Below are positions 14,579 through 18,956 of a stretch of 18,956 nucleotides of DNA, in pieces. Source of the DNA: Limnoraphis robusta CS-951 (GTDB taxonomy: Bacteria; Cyanobacteriota; Cyanobacteriia; Cyanobacteriales; Microcoleaceae); the NCBI RefSeq assembly GCF_000972705.2, contig NZ_LATL02000221.1:1-18956 (forward strand), in the 5' to 3' direction. Position numbers and translations under genes: made by a program. Within the stretch, counting starts at the first letter, position 1; the number at the start of each line of letters is the position of its first letter. Under the pieces are notes generated by a model that was given only the letters and a program-made list of their open reading frames with translations, did no database searches and had not been told where the DNA came from.

Positions 14579-14584
14579 TATAGT
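14556..14584 (+). promoter_or_regulatory. Strong sigma-70-type promoter for the PEP-CTERM pair
   Basis: TTGACT (14556-14561), an exact 17-nt spacer and TATAGT (14579-14584) form the best consensus promoter in the window. The expected start near 14591 leaves a leader of about 135 nt before ATG 14726. The last 50 nt of that leader belong to the segment repeated before the second paralogue. No equally good promoter was found before the second gene. Confidence 0.6.
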
Positions 14585-14674
14585 ATGAACACATTAAACT
14601 TCTAACACTCTGTAGGTTAACCCCGATCTAAGATTGAATTGATTGTCTAAGTATTCAAAGTCAGTTCAGAAATA

Positions 14675-14824
14675 AAAAGTCAATCAAAGCTTACAGTTAT
14701 TTACATCATCTGGAGATTAGTGCATATGAAAATGATCAAGTTAATAACAGTTACAGCGTTAACGCTTGGGGCTGTTTTTGGGAGTTTTGTTGAGTCAGCA
14801 GTAGCAAGGGGGGGTAGATGGTCT
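14675..14824 (+). repeat. Leader plus signal-peptide repeat, copy 1
   Basis: This 150-nt segment is about 95% identical to 15549-15700. By eye there are about seven substitutions and one 2-nt length difference, the latter in the Shine-Dalgarno (TGGAG here, TGGGGAG in copy 2). It covers 50 nt of untranslated leader, the start codon and the codons through the mature N-terminus RGGRWS. Downstream of it the two genes diverge strongly. Confidence 0.9.
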
Positions 14825-15424
14825 GGAAGTAGTACGGCCGAGCCAGAAAATTATTTTGAATTTAGCTTATTTACTCAAACGCCTAGAGGTCAAGATATAC
14901 GTGATAGCAAACGGGGTAATCGGAATTTAGGTCTTTTCAAGGGAGCCATTGAAAACTTTTCTTTTTGCTCACAAAGTGACGATGCTGATACATTCCCTAA
15001 CTTAGGTAATGGATGTGAATTATCCGGCTTTACAGGATCTTATATAGATGACTCATTTCCAGTTTTAGATTTACAAGCGAGAAACAGAGAGGGAGTGGTT
15101 GAATATAGTTTTCTTCTTCCAAACACAAATAAGCAAGTTTTTCCAATTGATAGTCTTCTGTTTAACTTTCAGCTACGTCTAGATCGGATTCCCTCAGAAC
15201 TTCGCCTTGACCCAGTTAACTCTCTAAAGGATATTTTCAGTCTGTTTAACTTAAGAGATGATGATGGTGAACTCTTACTAAAAAGTTTATTAAACTCAAC
15301 CAATTCTGATGCTGACGTAGAAATACAATACGTTCCAGAGCCGAGTTCGATGAATGCCTTATTTGCTATAGGCATTTTAGGTGCTGGTTTTGGACTGAAA
15401 CGTAGATTTAAAATCAAATCATAA
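14726..15424 (+). CDS. Secreted PEP-CTERM-type protein, paralogue 1
   Basis: A 232-residue exported protein of unknown function. A signal peptide (about 1-27, MKMIKLITVTALTLGAVFGS... ending ESAVA) precedes a mature part starting RGGRWS. The C-terminus is a textbook PEP-CTERM sorting signal: VPEPSS (203-208), a hydrophobic segment NALFAIGILGAGFGL and a basic tail KRRFKIKS, recognised by an exosortase in organisms that have one. The body is acidic, with few recognisable motifs; LDPVNSLKDIFSLF near 161-174 is shared with the next gene. There are two cysteines (C81, C97). ATG 14726 has GGAG 10 nt upstream; the in-frame GTG 14720 has it at 4 nt and is the alternative. It is driven by the promoter at 14556-14584. 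The second paralogue follows after 177 nt. Confidence 0.72.
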   Translation: MKMIKLITVTALTLGAVFGSFVESAVARGGRWSGSSTAEPENYFEFSLFTQTPRGQDIRDSKRGNRNLGLFKGAIENFSFCSQSDDADTFPNLGNGCELSGFTGSYIDDSFPVLDLQARNREGVVEYSFLLPNTNKQVFPIDSLLFNFQLRLDRIPSELRLDPVNSLKDIFSLFNLRDDDGELLLKSLLNSTNSDADVEIQYVPEPSSMNALFAIGILGAGFGLKRRFKIKS

Positions 15425-15450
15425 ATATTCTCGAATTGAGAACCGTATTA

Positions 15451-15482
15451 AACCGATAGGTTAATTGTATGTTTCTTCGGTT
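15451..15482 (+). repeat. Hairpin in the 3' flank of paralogue 1
   Basis: AACCGA (15451-15456) pairs with TCGGTT (15477-15482) around a 20-nt loop that contains TTAATT. The same flank occurs after paralogue 2 (16366-16393), where the stem is AACGGA/TCCGTT: a C-G pair has become G-C with pairing kept. Weak on its own, the stem gains support from this covariation. Confidence 0.4.
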
Positions 15483-15510
15483 AACATTTTGGGAAGCAGA
15501 TAGGAATATT

Positions 15511-15543
15511 GTTAACTTATCCGTTCCAATAACGTAAGTTAAC
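15511..15543. repeat. Strong 13-bp hairpin between the paralogues
   Basis: GTTAACTTA (15511-15519) and TAAGTTAAC (15535-15543) are perfect reverse complements. Inside them CGTT (15522-15525) pairs with AACG (15531-15534) after a 2-nt bulge, leaving a 5-nt loop. It ends 6 nt before the copy 2 leader repeat and has no counterpart before copy 1. It could end the first transcript, mark an RNA-processing site or bind a regulator. No U-run follows. Confidence 0.5.
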
Positions 15544-15548
15544 ACAGC

Positions 15549-15700
15549 AAAAGTCAATCAAAGTTTACAGTTATTTACATCATCTGGGGAGATTAGTGCA
15601 AATGAAAATGATCAAGTTAATAACAGTTACAGCGTTAACGCTTGGGGCTGTTTTGGGAACTGTTGTAGAGTCAGCAGTAGCAAGGGGGGGTAGATGGTCT
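15549..15700 (+). repeat. Leader plus signal-peptide repeat, copy 2
   Basis: Counterpart of 14675-14824 (see there). Here the ribosome-binding site is GGGGAG and the triplet before the ATG is CAA rather than CAT. The five coding differences cluster in the signal-peptide codons around GAVLGTVVES. Confidence 0.9.
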
Positions 15701-16339
15701 ATAAATAGTTTCCGTGGATTCGATAGTAATTATGAATTCAGCTTATTGACCGAAACGCCTGAAGGTGAAGAAATATTTGATAGTAAACCGAATGACCAAG
15801 ACTTGGGTATTTTTGAGGGAGCTATTCAGAATTTTAATTATACAGTAACAGAATGTTGCACTTCTCCTGAAGAAACCCCTGAGATACTAGAATCTGGATC
15901 ATTTGATGTTTTGGATTTGAGAGCAAGGATAAGACAAGAATGGGGATTGACTGAATATAGTGTTATTAATCCTCAGACAGGCACGAGAGAAAGTAGTTCA
16001 GAGAGTAGTCTTTTCATTGAATATAGCTTTATTAATCCCCTGACGGGCAGGAACGAATTTATTCCACCAGGTTCAGGAGGTGTTACTCTGGTAGACTTTG
16101 CGATACCTTTAGCTGAAATACCAAAGGAACTCGATCCAGTTAATTCCTTAAAAGATATCTTCACTCTTTTCAGACAGCCATCATTGATTGAGAGGCTATT
16201 ACAACAAAATTTAGAAAATTCGGAGATTGAAGTCGTTGAAATATCTGTTCCTGAATCTGACATTTCAAACTCTTTACTCATTCTAGGAGTTGTAGGTGCA
16301 GGTTGGGGACTTCAGCGTAAGTTGAATCGAAAATCGTAA
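15602..16339 (+). CDS. Secreted protein, paralogue 2, with a degenerate PEP-CTERM
   Basis: A 245-residue exported paralogue of the preceding gene. The signal peptide (ending ESAVA) and mature start RGGRWS are nearly identical, but the body is diverged, with shared landmarks such as FSLLTETPEG, DLGIFEGAIQNFN, VLDLRAR and LDPVNSLKDIFTLF. The C-terminus reads VPESDISNSLLILGVVGAGWGLQRKLNRKS: hydrophobic segment and basic tail are intact, but the sorting motif is PES instead of PEP. An in-frame internal duplication of 22 residues (EYSVINPQTG and EYSFINPLTG) is present here and single in paralogue 1. The start is ATG 15602, with GTG 15596 as the alternative. Unusual CC pair in VTECCTSPEE. The function is unknown; it is probably a cell-surface or envelope protein. 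Confidence 0.7.
   Translation: MKMIKLITVTALTLGAVLGTVVESAVARGGRWSINSFRGFDSNYEFSLLTETPEGEEIFDSKPNDQDLGIFEGAIQNFNYTVTECCTSPEETPEILESGSFDVLDLRARIRQEWGLTEYSVINPQTGTRESSSESSLFIEYSFINPLTGRNEFIPPGSGGVTLVDFAIPLAEIPKELDPVNSLKDIFTLFRQPSLIERLLQQNLENSEIEVVEISVPESDISNSLLILGVVGAGWGLQRKLNRKS
15950..16054 (+). repeat. 66-bp in-frame tandem duplication inside paralogue 2
   Basis: Codons 15950-15988 (TEYSVINPQTGTR) recur at 16016-16054 (IEYSFINPLTGRN) at an offset of exactly 66 nt. The nucleotide match is clear, with scattered substitutions, mostly at third positions. Paralogue 1 has a single, more distant version (VEYSFLLPNTNKQ). Confidence 0.6.
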
Positions 16340-16365
16340 ATTTTCTTGAATTCAGGATGCGGGGA

Positions 16366-16393
16366 AACGGATGAAATTAATTTTTCTTCCGTT
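16366..16393 (+). terminator. Hairpin after paralogue 2
   Basis: AACGGA (16366-16371) pairs with TCCGTT (16388-16393). Inside, after one T-T mismatch, GAAA (16373-16376) pairs with TTTC (16383-16386) and leaves a loop of about six bases around TTAATT. That is a 10-bp stem 26 nt after the stop codon, matching a homologous but weaker hairpin after paralogue 1. No U-run follows, so it may act as a 3'-end stabiliser. The rest of the gap to 16469 holds only a weak promoter-like TTAACA (16392) with TACAAT (16417), spacer 19. Confidence 0.45.
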
Positions 16394-16469
16394 AACACTT
16401 TGGGTGAAAATCTTCGTACAATAATGATATGCTATTTCACTAGCCCACCTGTCGCAGTGCATCGAAATC

Positions 16470-18956
16470 ATGTTGAATAACCTCATTCAATCGTCGTGTA
16501 TCGGGTTTATCGGAGGAAGTCTTCTCAGTATTCTGTTTACTCCTTTACCCGCAGACGCACAAATTGTCCCAGATAACACCCTACCCCAAAACTCTATCGT
16601 TACTCCCCAAAGTAATGTCACACAAATTGATGGAGGAACAAGAAACGGGAACAATCTTTTTCATAGTTTTGAGCGGTTTTCTGTCCAGACGGGGGAAACT
16701 GCTTTTTTTAATAACGCTGTTGAGGTTCAGAATATTTTCTCTCGCGTTACAGGGGGTTCAATTTCAGAAATTAATGGCGTTTTGAGAGCGAATGGAATTG
16801 CTAATCTATTTCTAATTAATCCCAATGGAATTATTTTTGGTGAAAATGCTTCCCTTGATATTGGAGGTTCGTTTTTTGCGACAAGTGCAGATAGTATCAT
16901 TTTCGCTAATGGAAGTGAATTTAGAGCAACTAATCCTAATACTCCACCGCTATTAATCATTAATATTCCTGTTGGTTTGGGCTTTCGAGAAAATCCAGGT
17001 AAAATTGTTAACCGTTCTTTTGTAGAAGTTGATGAAACAGGAGTTGAATTTGAGAGATTTATCGGTTTGCAAGTTCCACCTGAAAAAACTTTGGCTCTTA
17101 TTGGAGGAGAAGTTAATCTAGAAGGTGGAATTCTGACAACAACAGGAGGACGAATTGAATTAGGTAGTGTCGCCGGAAATAGCTTTGTTAGCCTTACAAC
17201 CGTACCAGAAGGATTTACTTTAAATTACGACGGCGTGCAGAATTTTCAAAATATTAGTCTATCTAACCGAGCTTTAATAGATACAAGTGGTGAACGAGGA
17301 GGAGGAATTCAAATTCAGGGAAGACAAGTAAATCTCACAGGTGATTCTGTTATTGTTTCCAATACGTTTGGTGCAGAACCCGGAGAAAATGTAATTGTTA
17401 TTGCTTCTGAATCTTTAAATATGAGTGGAGATGCAACCGAACTAGCGACCTATAGTGAAGGAACAGGTGCCGCAGGTAATTTAATACTTGAAACCGGAAG
17501 ATTAACTATCCAAAATGGTGCATTTGTCATAACTGTTGGTCGAGGTCAAGGTCAACCCGGAAATTTAGAAGTTCGTGCAACTGAATCAGTAGAATTAGTA
17601 GGAACCACAACAGATGAGTTACCAAGTGGTTTATTTGCAGAAGTTGAAGCAGAAGCTACAGGCGAAGGAAGAACCCTCTCAATTGACACGAAACAGTTAA
17701 TTATTCGGGATGGAGCGCAAGTTTCTGTGGTTACTTCTAGCACAGGTCAAGGAGCAGATTTAATAATAAATGCTAGCGACTCAGTAGAACTGATAGAGAC
17801 AAGAACAGAGGGTTCCAGTCCTACAGCGTTGGTGGCTCAAGCTTTTGATGAAGGTACAGGAGGAACAATTACTCTGAATACTGAAAGGTTGATTGTTAGA
17901 AATGGAGCGCAAATATCAGCTTCTACCTTTGATTCCGGTCAGGCTGGAGATTTAATCATAAGAGCCTCTGATTCTGTTGTATTGCAGGGTAGTCAAATCA
18001 CATCAGAAAATACATTTCCAAGTGGATTGTTTACTAAAGTTGAACCAGGAGCGACAGGTGATGCTGGAAACTTAATTATCGAAACTGGACAACTTTCTGT
18101 ACTAGATGGGGCGCAGATATCCAGCACTGCTAGAAATGGAGGTCAAGGTGGAAATGTGACGATTAATGCTGTGAATTCCGTTATTTTAAGCGGAACTACA
18201 TCTGTACCAGAACCGCAGCAAGACCAAAGAAGTGGGATTTTTGTTTCGGCTGAACCGCCGGCGCGTGATAATGAGGGGAATTTAATTCTAGATGAGTCAG
18301 GACAACCGTTTATTACCACTGCTGATGCTGGAGAATTAATTATAAATACCCCTGAATTAATTGTTGAAAATGGGGCGAGAATCTCTGCGGATAATTTTGG
18401 GACGGGTGGCGGAAGTAATGTTAACTTAAATGTTAATCGATTAATTATTCGGGATGGAGGACAAATTGGGGCGGGTTCTCTTGTCGAAGAAAATGCTATT
18501 AATAATGAACGGGGTTCGGGCGGAACATTAACAGTAAATGCTTCTGAATCTGTAGAAATTACGGGAACTGATACGATTGGCTCGAATGTTGAAAATAGTC
18601 GTTTATTTACCTTAGCAGAAGGAACGGGAAATGCGGGGAATATAAGCCTTTTTACGCCTAATTTAACCGTTGCAAATGATGGAGAAGTTAACGTGAGTGC
18701 AACGGGAACGGGAGAGGCGGGTAATTTAACCGTTGAAGCGAATTCAATTCGTCTGAATCAGGCAAGTCTGAGGGCAGAAACTCGTCTTGGAACTCAAGGA
18801 AATATTACCATAAATTCGCGTGAGATTCAACTGCGTCGGGGCAGTCAAATTACTACAAATTCCTTAGAAACCGGCACGGGTGGAAATATTACGATTAATA
18901 GTAATCAGTTAGTTGCAATTGAAAATAGCGATATTTCTGCCAATGCTCAAGCGGGG
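16470..18956 (+). CDS. Two-partner-secretion adhesin (filamentous haemagglutinin, TpsA), 5' part
   Basis: An open frame of 829 codons without a stop, truncated by the window end. ATG 16470 starts a signal peptide (MLNNLIQSSCIGFIGGSLLS... ending PLPADA) followed by QIVPDNTLPQNS, the typical mature start of cyanobacterial TpsA proteins. The TPS/haemagglutination-activity domain (about 31-260) shows IDGGTRNGNNLFHSFERFSV, the hallmark NPNGIIFG (117-124) and GGSFFATSADSI. It is expected to be exported across the outer membrane by a TpsB (FhaC-like) partner, not in this window. From about residue 270 the protein is a beta-helix of degenerate units of roughly 60-85 residues, each with a (D/N)GA(Q/R)(I/V)S core (DNA near 17710, 17900, 18106 and 18370) and SVEL/SVIL or LTVNA strands. 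It is rich in Gly, Asn, Thr and Glu and poor in cysteine. No good Shine-Dalgarno precedes the ATG. It follows the PEP-CTERM pair after 130 nt. Confidence 0.9.
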   Translation, partial: MLNNLIQSSCIGFIGGSLLSILFTPLPADAQIVPDNTLPQNSIVTPQSNVTQIDGGTRNGNNLFHSFERFSVQTGETAFFNNAVEVQNIFSRVTGGSISEINGVLRANGIANLFLINPNGIIFGENASLDIGGSFFATSADSIIFANGSEFRATNPNTPPLLIINIPVGLGFRENPGKIVNRSFVEVDETGVEFERFIGLQVPPEKTLALIGGEVNLEGGILTTTGGRIELGSVAGNSFVSLTTVPEGFTLNYDGVQNFQNISLSNRALIDTSGERGGGIQIQGRQVNLTGDSVIVSNTFGAEPGENVIVIASESLNMSGDATELATYSEGTGAAGNLILETGRLTIQNGAFVITVGRGQGQPGNLEVRATESVELVGTTTDELPSGLFAEVEAEATGEGRTLSIDTKQLIIRDGAQVSVVTSSTGQGADLIINASDSVELIETRTEGSSPTALVAQAFDEGTGGTITLNTERLIVRNGAQISASTFDSGQAGDLIIRASDSVVLQGSQITSENTFPSGLFTKVEPGATGDAGNLIIETGQLSVLDGAQISSTARNGGQGGNVTINAVNSVILSGTTSVPEPQQDQRSGIFVSAEPPARDNEGNLILDESGQPFITTADAGELIINTPELIVENGARISADNFGTGGGSNVNLNVNRLIIRDGGQIGAGSLVEENAINNERGSGGTLTVNASESVEITGTDTIGSNVENSRLFTLAEGTGNAGNISLFTPNLTVANDGEVNVSATGTGEAGNLTVEANSIRLNQASLRAETRLGTQGNITINSREIQLRRGSQITTNSLETGTGGNITINSNQLVAIENSDISANAQAG

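Noticed and set aside
16564..16960. Short frames on both strands within the adhesin gene suggesting a broken gene
   Set aside because: The adhesin frame from ATG 16470 is continuous to the window end with no frameshift or stop; the others are shadows.

Overview
The window looks like a filamentous (Oscillatoriales-type) cyanobacterium. Nine copies of the cyanobacterial octamer GCGATCGC (HIP1) were found, starting at 306, 805, 3892, 5036, 7436, 10001, 10687, 10828 and 13004. The families DUF928, DUF1822, CHASE2-CHAT and the NPNG-type two-partner-secretion adhesin are typical of this phylum, as are the intergenic palindromes of the AGAAACC/GGTTTCT type. No rRNA, tRNA, CRISPR array or transposase was seen.

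Left part (1-8776): metabolic and transport genes. A MidA/NDUFAF7-type protein methyltransferase (136-1374, minus) is divergent from a heparinase II/III-family polysaccharide lyase (1815-4097). Then come egtD (ergothioneine histidine trimethyltransferase, 4197-5243), the two membrane subunits of a TRAP transporter (5377-5937 and 6046-7374, with no solute receptor nearby), and trpB (7532-8776). Gaps hold a 13-bp inverted repeat, a hairpin after the TRAP genes and recognisable promoter elements.

Middle part (8807-13545, all minus): a compact four-gene unit transcribed in the order sigma-70-like factor, DUF1822 protein, CHAT-CHASE2 membrane protein, DUF928 exported protein, with gaps of 38, 24 and 6 nt. 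The membrane protein has an N-terminal caspase-like CHAT domain with its His/Cys dyad intact (H224, C267), one membrane helix, an extracytoplasmic CHASE2 sensor and three C-terminal helices. This unit is the best candidate for an undescribed system: an outside-in signalling relay in which a sensor controls a protease next to a sigma factor and a DUF1822 protein that could be its partner or substrate. That mechanism is inference.

Right part (13546-18956, plus): a 415-bp divergent intergenic region with a MITE-like nested palindrome, a stand-alone MshEN (c-di-GMP-binding-type) small protein, an unknown 63-residue protein and a possible 42-residue protein. After a strong promoter come two tandem secreted PEP-CTERM-like paralogues. 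They share a nearly identical leader and signal-peptide segment but have diverged bodies. Last is the start of a large two-partner-secretion adhesin that runs off the window. From 8807 onwards the theme is sensing, regulation and surface proteins.
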